Part shown: positions 1 to 10,849 of the stretch, piece by piece
Layout: each line of letters begins with the position of its first letter
Position numbering within the stretch: position 1 is the stretch's first letter
From: Glandiceps talaboti
Lineage: Eukaryota; Hemichordata; Enteropneusta; Spengelidae
Length of the DNA: 35,000 bases
Direction of reading: 5' to 3'
Assembly: GCF_964340395.1 (NCBI RefSeq)
Contig: NC_135551.1
Coordinates: 3,941,963-3,976,962 of the forward strand
Translations under genes and position numbers: made by a program
The notes under the pieces: generated by a model
The model's database searches: none
The model's input: the letters and a program-made list of their open reading frames with translations, nothing else
Told to the model about the DNA's origin: nothing

Positions 1-390
1 GCGAAAGTACACTTTTTAGAAGTTTGTTTTTAATACAACGTGTATTGTTTAAATGTTTGGTGTAACTATAGTACTAGTATGGTGCATACTTTAAAAGAGG
101 CATATAAAAAGACAATGCAACTAGTCTTTGACCTAAGGAGTGCAGTCACCATTAGTGATATCTGTGTAACCAGAAATATTTTGAATTTTACATCGCTTCA
201 CATAGAGCTGCTGCATACATTTTAGACGTGTTCTAGAGAGTAACAATACTTTAATTTTCAAACTTTTGGAGAAATTATAGGATTGTCATGTGCAGTACAA
301 GATAGTGGCTAGTTTAATATTATTCTGTCTTTCTTTTGTTCTTTTAGCACAACTGAACTGATAAGGTTCAGTAGTGCTATAGGTATGGCA

Positions 391-392
<2 letters not shown>

Positions 393-432
<40 letters not shown>
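393..432. repeat. (GT)20 microsatellite
   Basis: Uninterrupted GT dinucleotide run of 40 bp, likely length-polymorphic. Confidence 0.95.
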
Positions 433-435
<3 letters not shown>

Positions 436-539
436 CAACTTAATATCAAAAACTGCTAGACTAATTGCTTTGATAATACATGGTCATGTTACTTCTGGTG
501 TCTAGTTGCGAAATTGTTCAAATTAAAATTATTGCAACA

Positions 540-890
540 GAGATGTGAGTTTTGGGTCAAAAAATGTGAGTTTTGGTCAAAAAACTTAAACTCCAAAACT
601 ACTGGGCAGATTGGCATGAAATTTGGTGGGAACATTCTTAGGGGTGAGTAAATGAAGATTTGTTCATGACATGAATGTCAGTAATATGCACATTAGGGCT
701 AAAAATATGTCTTTTTGGCCAAAAACCTATAATTCCAAAACTACTTACGTAGATTTCGCTGAAATTTAAGAGGGGTGCATCTGTGGGTGTATAGATGAAG
801 AAAGATTAAGCATATAAGGATCTCATCAGTAATATGCAAATTAGGTCTAAAAATGTGAATTTTGGTCAAAAAATATATCTCAAGAAGTAC
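540..890. repeat. Degenerate repeated motif with TTTTGGTCAAAAA core
   Basis: At least three diverged copies of a motif built on 'gtgaattttggtcaaaaa' followed by an A-rich 'ctccaaaactac' type segment appear near 545-605, 695-745 and 845-890, about 140-150 bp apart. It looks like an old tandem or dispersed repeat; no coding potential is seen. Confidence 0.5.
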
Positions 891-969
891 TTGGTTAATG
901 AGACTGAAACTTAGTGAGATGTTTCTAGAAGTGTTATTCTGCAGATTTTCTTCAAACTATTTTGACACA

Positions 970-1500
970 ACTGGCCCTAGCAACCATGACCACGCCCTTA
1001 CCAACAACCAAATGGCAGTATATTTTGGTCAAATAACATCATCTGGTAGGCAAGTGAGTAAACATTCAACAAATGTATGCAAATATCCCTAGCAACCATG
1101 ATCACGCCCATAGCAACTGCCAAACGGTCGTGTATTTCACAAAGGTAACAGGGATTAATAAACAATTGAATAAACATTCAAAAAATGTATGTAAATTTGC
1201 CTAGCAACAAGACCACGCCTATAGCAACAACCAAATAACATATTGCAGATAACAGGAATTTGAAAGACAAATGAATGAACATTCAAAAAATGTATGCAAA
1301 TGTGCCTAGCAACAAGACCACGCCCATAGCAACAGCCAAATGATCACATATATTGCAAAGATAATATCAGTAATTCCTACACAAGTGAAGAAAAAAATTC
1401 AAAAATGTATGCAAATATATCTAGCAACATGACTACGCCCATACCAACATTACAATGATCGTGTATATTGCAAAGATAGCAACATGGTTGGATAGGCAAC
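970..1500. repeat. About 105-115-bp tandem repeat, five diverged copies
   Basis: The phrase 'cctagcaac..gaccacgccc.tagcaac..ccaaa' recurs near 975, 1088, 1199, 1303 and 1420. Each copy is followed by 'atattgcaaagataa', a variable part and 'attcaaaaaatgtatgcaaat'. Spacing is about 104-117 bp. Copies differ by substitutions and small indels, so the array is not young. The dispersed family it belongs to is not identified. Confidence 0.75.
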
Positions 1501-1913
1501 TGGATAGTCATTCAGCAAATGAACATCCATTGTTAGCATGGACTAGCATATGGATAAACATTTTAAAAAACTGTACAGTTGTGCTACAATGCCATTGGCG
1601 ATATATTTTTTTTAACATTTGTATTTGGGTGTTTTTATACTTTTTATGATACATCATGGTGGTCTGAAATTAAGAAGTAATAATAATAATAAAATATTAA
1701 CAATATAAAACTAATGAATGTTTTGGACCGTAGCTTCATCATCAGCTAACTGTACCTACTACTCAAAGTCTTGTCTCAGGTGAGACTCATGATATCAGCC
1801 TAATATAGCCCAGGTTTGTACATTGTAGTACATTGATGATGTTGCCCACTCTAAGTGTTGTGTATAGCAAAGTATTCTTATCTTTAATCTTTAAATATTC
1901 TTTTGTCTTTCAG

Positions 1914-2644
1914 ATTGAATCTGATATTGGCCTGTCAATAGTCACGGTCAGTGTCAATCCGTGTTCAGATGAAAGTGTCTGTGGTGGTGGTTCCTGCACT
2001 GTGGTCTACTCTGTCAATGAGAAGAGTGAAACCCTACTTGATAGTGGTCCGTCTGCCGTGGCTCTATCACTGGCGATAAATATGGGATTTGAGTGTGGCT
2101 GTAAAACGGAAACTTGTGGAATGAAATCTTGCGACCCCCTTTCGTGCTACAATGGTGGAACATGTCACAACACAGATTCGGGCTACAGATGTATGTGTCC
2201 AATGGGATACTCAGGCCCAAGGTGCCAAGATACAAAACGCAGCTTCTCAGGGGATGGATATGCATGGTATGAAGCACTAGAAACATGTGAGGATTTCCAC
2301 CTCAGTTTAATGTTTCTAACAAACGATGCCAATGGTTTGCTGATGTACAATGGACCAATGATGGTAGATTCCCACATCAGTGACTTCATAGCAATCGGTT
2401 TAAGGGATGGAGATGTGAAACTTAGCATCGACCTTGGTGGTGGTATTCCTCTGAACGTTGGGGTAAAGAGCACAGCTAGCTTAGATGATGGAAAGTGGCA
2501 CAGTATAGATGTGTATAAAATGGGAAAGCATGTCACTCTTATGGTTGACAAGTGTATGACATCAGATCTAGAGGAATACCCTACTTATAGTAATGAAGAC
2601 ACCTCATCTTGTCTCATTTCAGGAATGCTTGAAGGAAACCAAAC
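1914..2644 (+). CDS. LamG/EGF cell-surface protein, upstream exon (partial gene)
   Basis: Internal coding exon. It begins after a polypyrimidine tract and CAG (AG at 1912-1913) in phase 0 and ends at a consensus donor GTAAGT (2645-2650) after two bases of a codon. The frame has no stop. It encodes a cysteine-bearing region with a CGC motif, one EGF domain (six Cys, CYNGGTC and CMCPMGYSGPRC signatures) and the first two thirds of a laminin-G domain including the WHS motif. Order and spacing resemble the membrane-proximal region of non-vertebrate cadherins (Cys region, EGF, LamG, EGF, LamG), but no cadherin repeats are in view; neurexin- or crumbs-type proteins are alternatives. Earlier exons, including any signal peptide, must lie upstream. 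An open frame leftwards into 1833-1913 is intronic, because the acceptor interrupts it and it has no homology. Confidence 0.85.
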
Positions 2645-2984
2645 GTAAGTATGTCTCTGATATGATGCAAAAAAGTAATTCATCTCTAAAGTTGTTAGCC
2701 TCCAATTCAACAGGCACTGTATACGTATGGACATCATGCAAGTGTCTACCCTCCCATTATGATGAATTTTCTAAGGAGACCATGACCTTTGACCGTAACA
2801 TATTTTCAAGGTGACATGACCAATCCTATTCTGTCTAGGTTAATTCAACTTGAATACACAAAGACTCCATTTCTTTGATTCTTACCTCCATATAGGTCAT
2901 AGTAAAATGCTCAATAAATTATGACATTATGTATCTAGAGACACCCTTGCAATTTGCACAATAACGTTGCCATAAAACACTCAA

Positions 2985-3015
2985 GGTGGTGGGTGGGTGG
3001 GGTGGGGTGGGGGTG
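2985..3015 (+). other. G-quadruplex-type G-rich run
   Basis: Five G-runs of three to five residues are separated by single T residues, after two GG doublets. This meets the strict G-quadruplex pattern with one-base loops, on the transcribed RNA sense of the intron. Confidence 0.75.
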
Positions 3016-3467
3016 TCTATGTCTTTGATTGAAGGCTGTCCATTAGTAAAATGGTGAATCTGTATGTTCATTTCGGTCACTGCGTAGAGATCTCAGCAAA
3101 AGTTAATTCAACAGTGACCTAAAAATATCAGACTCTTCCAACATACATATGAAATCAATATATAAAGTTGTTTTTTGATAGAAGGACAATACAAGCCAAC
3201 ACCTTGCTATTTTCAAAGTATAAAAAACATGTTGCTATGGTTACATGTTAAATGTATCCTATCAGTAGCTTCTCTGATTAAGAAAAGTCAGTAATGATAT
3301 ATGAAATCGAACAGCACAGTTACTGATCCTTGTGTGTAATTTACACTCACAGGTACAGTTTGGATTAAAATAAAACATTCGTTGCGAAAAACAGTTGACT
3401 AGCAGAGTTTGAGAAAAAGTTGGTCAAGAACAAAATGCTGACACTATGTAATCCTAATGGCTTCACT

Positions 3468-4145
3468 AATAACATAACACTAGTGCAAGAACATGGAATT
3501 GCAACCCTGGCCTTTAACTGATAACGTAACACTAATGTGAGAACCTGGGATTGAAACCCTGGCCTTTAACTGATAAGATAACACTAATGTGAGAACCTGG
3601 GATTGAAATCCTGGCCTTTAACTGATAAGATAACACTAATGTGAGACCCTGGGATTGAAACCCTGGCCTTTAACTGATAAGATAACACTAATGTGAGAAC
3701 CTGGGATTAAAACCCTGGCATTTAACTGATAAGATAACACTAATGTGAGAACCTGGGATTGAAACCCTGGCCTTTAACTGATAAGATAACACTAATGTGA
3801 GAACCTGGGATTGAAACCCTGGCCTTTAACTGATAAGATAACACTAATGTGAGAACCTGGGATTGAAACCCTGGCCTTTAACTGATAAGATAACACTAAT
3901 GTGAGAACCTGGGATTGAAACCATGGCCTTTAACTGATAATATAACACTAATGTAAGAACCTGGGATTGAAACCTTGGCCTTTAACTGATAATATAACAC
4001 TAGTGTAAGAACCTGGGATTGAAACCCTGGCCTTTAAGTGATAAGATAACACTAGTGTAAGAACCTGGGATTGAAACCATGGCCTTTAACTGTTAAAGAT
4101 AACATTAAAGTGACAACCTGGGATTGAAACCCTGGCCTTTAAGTG
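3468..4145. repeat. 52-bp minisatellite, about 13 copies, intronic
   Basis: A unit containing 'aacctgggattgaaaccctgg', 'cctttaactgataa' and 'ataacactaatgtga' repeats about 13 times with a 52-bp period. Central copies are nearly identical; the first and the last three or four are more diverged, the usual edge decay of a tandem array. It ends about 120 bp before the next exon. Each unit holds the self-complementary pair GGGATT/AACCC. Confidence 0.95.
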
Positions 4146-4262
4146 AAAACCAGCTGCAATCCTAGTGACAAAGCATAGACTATTAAATGCTCTTGTGTTG
4201 AAACATTACAGAACATCAAATTGTGCAGTTTCTACATTTTCATCCTCTTTATATCTTAACAG

Positions 4263-6243
4263 GATTCTGAACCTGAACACTGCTTTACAACTTGGTGGAG
4301 TGTTTTCAGGCAGTGGATATTCCTACCCATCAAGTGTTGGTGTTGATCTTAGCCAAGGATTCACTGGCTGTATTCGAGACTTAGACATAGATGGCCATAC
4401 CTATCACCTTGGAGAACCAGCACAAGACATGAACTCTTGGCACGGTTGCTATGGCGCTGACTTCCATTGCATGGATTCAAATTCCAACCCAATCTGTGAC
4501 CATGGTGAATGTATGGCAGACTTGTGGATGGCTCACTGTGTCTGTGATCCAGGTTACCATGGTGATGACTGCAGTCAAGAAACACCAGAGTACACATTTG
4601 GTAATAACAGCCATGTCACCTACTACCTCGGTCAGAATGTGGATCTTTCGGTTTCTAAAATCTCGCAATACCAGTTGAGCTTCCAAACCAGTCGTGGTGA
4701 AGGTACCATCTGGAAGATCTCAGCAGCAGAGACTAGAGAGGGAAAAGAGTACATCCATCTTAGGTTATCAGGAGGGCTTGTCACTGTCGATTACAATATT
4801 GGGGATGGTGATAATACTTTCATGGTAGATGGTGTGTATGTTGATGATGGAGAGTGGCACACAGTTCAACTATTCCGCCATCGCTTGCACTTCAAGGTGA
4901 AAATCGATATGGGTGCACCATGTCGACAAGTAGAATATGGAGTTCCTAATGGTTACCGTGAATTTACAGCAGATCCAAACAGCCTCATCATCGGAGCAGT
5001 GGAAGATGGGATGTGGAATTTCATGGGATGCGTGAAAGATCCCCGCATTGGAAATGTATACATCGGTCTAGATGGTTCCACTGATGGTACTACAGCTATG
5101 CCATCAATTGGTGTAAGTGAAGGTTGTAAGTCTGGACTCTGTATGGAGAATATGGAGGACCAGAATCCATGTAACGGCTCTCAGTCTGTATGTGTGGAAA
5201 CATGGAATGATTATTACTGTAAGTGTGAAGATGGTAATAGTTATGATGAAGATAATGGTATGTGTGAGGAGATTGATCACTGTGAAGATGACCAGTGTCT
5301 TAATGGGGCTTATTGTGAGAATGGCAAAGCATCTTTCACTTGTAACTGCACCGAGGGCTACTTAGGTGACCTTTGCCAGTACCAGAGTATGTGTTACAAT
5401 GATAACCCTTGTATGTATGGTGGGACATGCATGGATGATGGCCCATTTGAATACAAATGTCACTGTCCCACTGGACTCATGGGATCAACATGCACGGAGC
5501 TGGACAGGTGTGCATCAACTCCAGGTCCTTGTATGAATGGTGGTCAGTGTGAAACTATTGGAGATAACCAATACCGCTGTATATGTAGCTATGGCTACAA
5601 AGGCGACAACTGTGAGACGGATGACCCATGTGCTCCTAACCAGTGTAGAAATGGTGCAACGTGTATTCCTAGTAGTGGTTCTTTCACTTGTAAATGTACA
5701 ACTGGCTATACTGGTTCAAAATGTGAAAACTTTGACCACTGCTTCACCTCACCATGCCAGAATGGTGGTGTCTGCGAGGTCTTAGAGAATGGATACCAAT
5801 GTAACTGTAAGGGTGGTTGGAAAGGTACAACATGTACAATCAACGATCCATGTTATCCAAACCCTTGCAAGAACAGTGGTACTTGTACAACATTGTCAAA
5901 TAATGATGGCTTCAAATGTTCCTGTGCAGATGACTGGGAGGGTATCACATGTGAGAACTCAGCTGCTTCAAGTGATTCACGTACTACTGGGCTTATTGCA
6001 GCTGGTTGTTTGCTTGGTCTTGCTGCTATTCTGTTACTTGGCCTCATCTATTACATCTACAAAAATCAAAACAAGTATAAACAGAAGAAAGGCACTTTTG
6101 ATATGAGTCCAATGTCAACATCTGCACCCATCATTGCAGATAATGGTGAAGGAGTGTACAGTATTCCTGATGATATGCATTATGATAATCCGTTGTCCGT
6201 TTCCCAAGAAGAAGTAGCTGATCCAAAGGGGACAGCACTGTAG
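4263..6243 (+). CDS. LamG/EGF single-pass membrane protein, terminal coding exon
   Basis: Long last coding exon (stop TAG 6241-6243). In order it encodes: the end of LamG1 (..GCIRDLDIDG..), EGF2 (ending GYHGDDC), a complete LamG2 (DGEWHTVQ; closing GC after ..SEG), and seven consecutive EGF domains with CxNGGxC-type cores and CxC..GYxGxxC ends. A Leu/Ala/Ile-rich transmembrane helix follows (about 20 residues starting TGLIAAGCLL, up to IYYIYK), then a Lys-rich stop-transfer and a tail of about 55 residues. The tail has two Tyr motifs (YSIPDD, HYDNPL) and ends T-A-L, which fits a class I PDZ ligand. No catenin-binding sequence is seen, so this is not a classical cadherin despite the cadherin-like EGF/LamG order. 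Likely role: adhesion or guidance receptor at the cell surface. Nine domains in one exon is intron-poor for such a gene. Confidence is high for a real gene, low for the family name. Confidence 0.92.
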
Positions 6244-6770
6244 ATGCCACTTTGGTCCTGGTATTCAAGAATATCTTGATTTGCTTCACATGCATAGTTG
6301 TCCTTGTTTTAACTAAATGGTGATAATATAGTCATTCAATCGATCCTTGGGTTATCATAGGCCTGCCGTCTAATACACTCTGAAAATGGATGACCAAGTT
6401 GAAACATTAATCTTTTGATTTGACATCAGTATTTGTCCAATGAAATGTAATTTTCACAATAACAGAACTCATAAACAGCTTTTGACAGTGAAAAGGACTA
6501 ACAATAAAGTAGTTTGAGCTTGCAAGCATAACAAAATTGTGTGTGTGAATTGTTTCAATTTGTTCAGCACTTTCAAATGCACAAACACATTAATCGTCCT
6601 ACTATACATGTAAGAACATGCAGCAGGACTCAGTTGCAATGGAAATGTTCGCATTGCCACGTGTCATAGATTTATATTATTTTTCAACTAAATGTTGCAA
6701 GAAATTGCGATCTGTGGTGTGGACAGTTTCGTATTGGATCCTGCATAGTTATATCAAACAGAGCCAGTGA
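6244..6770 (+). other. 3' UTR and downstream flank of the LamG/EGF gene
   Basis: AT-rich sequence without coding signal after the TAG. The best poly(A) signal is AATAAA at 6503-6508, about 260 nt after the stop, followed by a GU-rich patch ('gtgtgtgaattg') near 6540, so cleavage around 6525-6535 is plausible. Confidence 0.55.
6503..6508 (+). terminator. Candidate poly(A) signal AATAAA of the LamG/EGF gene
   Basis: Only canonical hexamer I found within about 500 nt after the stop codon, with a GU-rich element about 35 nt downstream. Confidence 0.55.
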
Positions 6771-6977
6771 ACACTAACATGAAACGGACAGTAAGTCACG
6801 CAGTCATTACTTAACTGGACCCGTGACCCAAGTACGACCTTGACATGATGATAGAGGAAAAGATACTGACTGGTATGACATGGTCTCTTGGGTCTTAAAC
6901 AATATGCTTGCACAATCAGGTCAGGTATGAGGGATTGGTACGAGGACTCGATGTACGCCCTCTTCGGCAATGCATAC

Positions 6978-7759
6978 ACATTATAACATATACAGATTAT
7001 GTTAATTTCCAAGAAGACCTGAATAACTTAAGTCAATGGGCTGACACCTGGCAAATGTCATTCAATGTTGACAAATGTAAAATTATGCACACTGGATCAT
7101 CAAATCCTTCATATACATACACTATGAATGGACAACCACTACAAACAGTCACAGAAGAAAAGGACCTAGGTGTTTTAATTCATAACTCGTTGAAATCAAG
7201 TCAGCACTGTGCAGCAGCAGCTAAAAAGGCAAATAGAGCTCTGGGAATTATCAAACGAAATATCACGTATAAATCAAAGTTTGTCATCATGAAACTATTC
7301 AACTCTCTAGTTCGGCCACACATTGAATATGCAGTGCAATTCTGGAACCCATATCTGAAAAAGGACATCGAACTCTTAGAAAAGGTGCAAAGGAGGGCTA
7401 CCAAGCTGATACCTGAACTTCGACATCTCACTTACGTTGAAAGGCTAGAAGCACTCAGTTTAACAACATTAGAACAAAGACGGTTGCGAGGAGATTTGAT
7501 ACAAGTCTTTCGTTTTCTGAAAGGATTTGACAAAATTGATCAAAGCGTTTTATTCACCTACCATCCAACAAACAGGACAAGAGGACACTCACTCAAGATT
7601 TTTAAACCAACTGTCAGATTGAATATCCGGAAATACTTCTTTTCTCAACGTGTTGTACTCCACTGGAACAATTTACCAGAACATGTTATTGGAGCAGAAA
7701 CTGTTAAAGACTTTAAAATTGTCTTGGACCAGTACTGGAACACTACAGGGATTATATAG
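6978..7759 (+). mobile_element. 5'-truncated CR1/L2-like non-LTR retrotransposon (reverse transcriptase C-terminus)
   Basis: Open frame of about 260 codons to the TAG at 7757-7759. It matches the C-terminal part of CR1/L2/jockey-group ORF2: a remnant of the palm region before 'LNNLSQWADTWQMSFN', then the thumb region (KCKIMH, DLGVLI), 'LVRPHIEYAVQFWNP', 'LEKVQRRATK', 'RRLRGDLIQ' and the closing 'HWNNLPEHV'. The catalytic FADD box and everything 5' of it are missing, typical of 5' truncation at insertion, and no legitimate start codon is present. The frame is still open, so the insertion is not very old. Downstream is a short 3' tail with an 11-12-bp repeat (atcatattaa, near 7810-7840). It is not expected to make a functional protein. 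Confidence 0.9.
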
Positions 7760-9317
7760 GCCTTTAAGGCTTTTCTCCCTTACTTGCCATGGATGGATGT
7801 TACCATGGCAATCATATTAAATCATATTAAATCATATTTCCTAACTGAATGTTATGTGATCATTCCTGCCTAATTTATAAAGCAATATATTGTAATTTAA
7901 TATGTAAATTACTGGAAAAATCTTCAACATGTTGAAGATGGGTAGTCTTGGAAGACGTCTTTTCTGAACTTTGTAAAATAATTAGCAAGCATGTGCACAC
8001 TTGATATTATGAATGAATGAATGAACGAACGAACGAATGAATGGATGAAGGAACGAACGAACGAACGAACGAATGAATGAACGAATGAATGAATGTTATA
8101 TAACCATATTCATATTCAGAATCGTATCCAATAGTAATAACTTATTGTCTTAACTGTACTCCCTATGTATGGTAACTGTTAATCTAATCCAGACTGTATG
8201 AATACGTACGTATAAGTATCTCTACAACCTTATGTCTACTACAGAGTTATCCATACTAGCTACTACCTGCTACATTCAGACCACCAAACATATACGGTGC
8301 ATTTTCAACTACTCAAGCTTTTCCTTGCGAGCTACTGCATACAAAAAATATCCGAATATAGAAATGAAATTCTGAAATTAATTCTGAAAACAAACATAAT
8401 TTTGACTTATTTATATTCAAATGTATTCAGACAGGTTTGAGGATAGGTCAGCCCACATGAGACCATCTGATGTGGTGAAGCCTTCTGTAAACATCCAATT
8501 GTTCTATAATGTGTGCCCTCTTGGGCCACATTCATCACTTGCCCAAAGTGGTCCAATATTAATGACAGATATTAATAAGAGTCAGCGTACACCCTTTTCG
8601 GTTACATACATATCACTTTGTTTTTCCCCCGAACGCTGTGTAGAACAACGTAATAGAGCCAGGAAAAAATTGGACACCCTATATAGGTGATTTAGCGATT
8701 GCAATTTGCCCACAAACATAATAATATTACTTATGTTACATTATTAAAATTATATCACTCAAGGAAATAATTCGACGGAATCATGAATATTATATTGATC
8801 CTTATTTATACTTGCTGGTTCTTTAACTTGTCTCCCAAGAAGTATATATAATAGTGAGGGTTACCCCGATGGCTTCAATGCAGGGGGAATATACCAGAGT
8901 ATGTACGTGGGTCAAAATTGTGTCATTAAGTTATGTCAAACTGACAGATGGCAAAGAATTATAGTTTTGTTACGAAACAAAGCTCATTCCTACTACGTTG
9001 TGGCTTTACAAAGAAAGCCATCTTCAGGATTCTGAAAAAGAACAGAAAATCGAAGACAAAAATGAATGAAAGTATCAACAATAACAGATAAACTAACATT
9101 GTGACTGTAAAAATGTACATATTGATAAAAACAGTAGCTGAAGTGAAAAAGGACAATGTGAAGATAACTAACGGACATCATTTTGAACGGAATACATGGC
9201 ACTACGGTTGTAAAAGTAATGTAAAGGGCAAATAAAACAGATGTGAAAAAACCAATGGTACATAAATGAAATACATGAATGAAAGTACAAGGGTAAGCTT
9301 AACTTAAAGCTTACAGA
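7760..9317. other. Intergenic, AT-rich, no gene seen
   Basis: After the retroposon tail there is a tetranucleotide repeat at 8010-8095, then about 1.2 kb without recognisable coding, RNA or repeat features. Short open frames at 8421-8690 and 8959-9202 show no family signature. Confidence 0.6.
8010..8095. repeat. (GAAT/GAAC)n tetranucleotide repeat
   Basis: Mixed GAAT, GAAC and GGAT tetranucleotides over about 86 bp. Such tails often mark the 3' end of CR1/L2-type insertions, and this lies 250 bp after the RT stop. Confidence 0.9.
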
Positions 9318-10396
9318 GCACGACTGTGGCGTACGAATACTGCATTTTGTACGTAATGACGACTGTGGCGTACGAATACTGCATTTTGTACGTAATGACG
9401 ACTGTGGTGTACGAATACAACAGTTGAATGTACGTAATGACGACTGTGGTGTACGAATACTGCAGTCGAATGTACGTAATGACGACTGTGGCGTACGAAT
9501 ACAACAGGTGAATGTACGTAATGACGACTGTGGCGTACGAATACAACAGTTGAATGTACGTAATGACGACTGTGGCGTACGAATACAACAGTTGAATGTA
9601 CGTAATGACGACTGTGGTGTACGAATACAACAGGTGAATGTACGTAATGACGACTGTGGTGTACGAATACAACAGTTGAATGTATGTAATGACGACTGTG
9701 GTGTACGAATACAACAGTTGAATGTATGTAATGACGACTGTGGTGTACGAATACAACAGTTGAATGTACGTAATGACGACTGTGGTGTACGAATACAACA
9801 GGTGAATGTATGTAATGACGACTGTGGTGTACGAATACAACAGGTGAATGTATGTAATGACGACTGTGGTGTACGAATACAACAGGTGAATGTACGTAAT
9901 GACGACTGTGGTGTACGAATACAACAGTTGAATGTATGTAATGACGACTGTGGTGTACGAATACAACAGTTGAATGTATGTAATGACGACTGTGGTGTAC
10001 GAATACAACAGGTGAATGTATGTAATGACGACTGTGGCGTACGAATACAACAGTTGAATGTATGTAATGACGACTGTGGTGTACGAATACAACAGTTGAA
10101 TGTACGTAATGACGACTGTGGTGTACGAATACAACAGGTGAATGTATGTAATGACGACTGTGGTGTACGAATACAACAGTTGAATGTATGTAATGATCAC
10201 TGTGGTGTACGAATACAACAGGTGAATGTACGTAATGACGACTGTGGTGTACGAATACAACAGTTGAATGTACGTAATGACGACTGTGGTGTACGAATAC
10301 AACAGTTGAATGTATGTAATGACGACTGTGGTGTACGAATACAACAGTTGAATGTACGTAATGACGACTGTGGTGTACGAATACAACAGTTGAATG
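9318..10396. repeat. 42-bp minisatellite, main block of about 26 units
   Basis: Unit core 'gtaatgacgactgtgg' plus 'gtacgaatacaacag' and 'ttgaatgta'. The leftmost units are 39 bp ('ctgcattttgtac' variant) and the rest 42 bp. Variation is confined to a few positions: acgtaa/atgtaa and ggcgta/ggtgta (CpG-to-TpG type), cagttg/caggtg, and one GACGAC-to-GATCAC change. The period is a multiple of three and stop-free, so both strands stay open (343 codons +, 360 codons -); this is a by-product of the unit, not evidence of a gene. The block is cut at its right end by the LTR element. Confidence 0.95.
10393..10396. repeat. Target-site duplication AATG (left)
   Basis: AATG directly before the LTR's TG; the same four bases follow the other LTR at 18553-18556. 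A 4-bp duplication fits Ty3/gypsy integration. The target is within a minisatellite unit (…gttgAATGta…). Confidence 0.85.
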
Positions 10397-10595
10397 TGAT
10401 GCGAGTCGTAGAGTTGAACGGTATAAGTATGGATAGTTCAGACGTTACACTCTAGCACTCACACTCTCATACTCTCGTACGGGATCGTTCAGGTCCAAGT
10501 CGGGAATTAGTCACGACTGAGAAGATATTTCGGCTTGCCAGAATCACCTAACCGAGAGCTCGTCTCTCGTGAGCTCCTCTCCTGATTCTGGATGT

Positions 10596-10601
10596 TTTAT
10601 T
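10596..10601 (-). terminator. LTR poly(A) signal AATAAA
   Basis: AATAAA in the element's sense inside the 3' LTR, downstream of the TATA-like box. It is the only canonical hexamer I noted in the LTR. Confidence 0.5.
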
Positions 10602-10646
10602 CTCCTCTTAAGTATACTTCGAATACAATGGAATTTACACAACGAC

Positions 10647-10656
10647 TATATAAATA
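10647..10656 (-). promoter_or_regulatory. LTR TATA-like box
   Basis: TATTTATATA on the minus strand; the copy in the 5' LTR, about 18350-18359, would drive the element. Assigned by position and composition only. Confidence 0.4.
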
Positions 10657-10849
10657 GCAAGTCACACCCTAAGATCATGCCATCATAAAAGTTATTATAT
10701 ACTTTTCTCTAACCAATCATGTGAATTTCAATTACATCATGTTTGCCCAGCTTCGTCATCGCCAGTCTATTTCTGACCTAGTGGCCTACAATGCCGAAAT
10801 GTAGAATTTATTCCCATAATTCCGAAATACGATATTTTGGATCGTAACA

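Larger units (their letters stand above)
1..1913. other. Non-coding stretch, probable intron upstream of the LamG/EGF exons
   Basis: I see no exon with homology here. Short open frames are AT-rich, mostly lack an ATG and match no family I know. The stretch ends in a polypyrimidine tract and CAG (about 1899-1913), the acceptor for the coding exon at 1914, so at least its right part is intron. It carries a (GT)n run and two degenerate repeat families, listed separately. Confidence 0.6.
2645..4262 (+). other. Intron of the LamG/EGF gene
   Basis: GTAAGT donor at 2645 and pyrimidine-rich ..TTAACAG acceptor ending at 4262. The left exon ends after two bases of a codon and the right exon supplies the third (AC+G, Thr), so the phases match and the laminin-G domain continues across the junction. 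The intron is 1,618 bp and contains a G-rich run and a 13-copy minisatellite. Confidence 0.9.
10397..10849 (-). repeat. 3' LTR (453 bp)
   Basis: Identical by eye to 18100-18552. On the minus strand it starts TGTTACGATCC and ends CTCGCATCA. In the element's sense, a TATA-like TATTTATATA lies at 10656-10647 and AATAAA at 10601-10596, about 50 nt later. This suggests a U3/R order of promoter then poly(A) signal. Confidence 0.97.

Noticed and set aside
349-383. Mini-exon between a strong acceptor (ending TTTTAG at about 348) and a GTATGG donor
   Set aside because: The phase it would hand on does not fit the phase 0 start of the exon at 1914, the donor is weak and the peptide has no recognisable domain.
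2014-2551. Minus-strand open frames opposite the LamG/EGF exon
   Set aside because: Shadows of the plus-strand coding exon, which has clear domain signatures.
3468-4145. tRNA or SINE B-box in each 52-bp unit (minus strand GGTTTCAATCC)
   Set aside because: Two mismatches to the B-box core, no A-box at the right distance and no cloverleaf could be drawn.
8421-8690. Open frame of 89 codons
   Set aside because: No domain, no splice or promoter context; composition like the flanking non-coding DNA.
9318-10396. Possible CRISPR-like array
   Set aside because: The whole 42-bp unit repeats with no unique spacers, and the context is animal DNA. It is a minisatellite.
9304-10455. Two long opposite open frames (360 codons -, 343 codons +) that look like repetitive proteins
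   Set aside because: They follow from a stop-free 42-bp tandem unit. Neither has an ATG start of its own, substitutions are CpG-type, and the right end of the + frame runs into the LTR.
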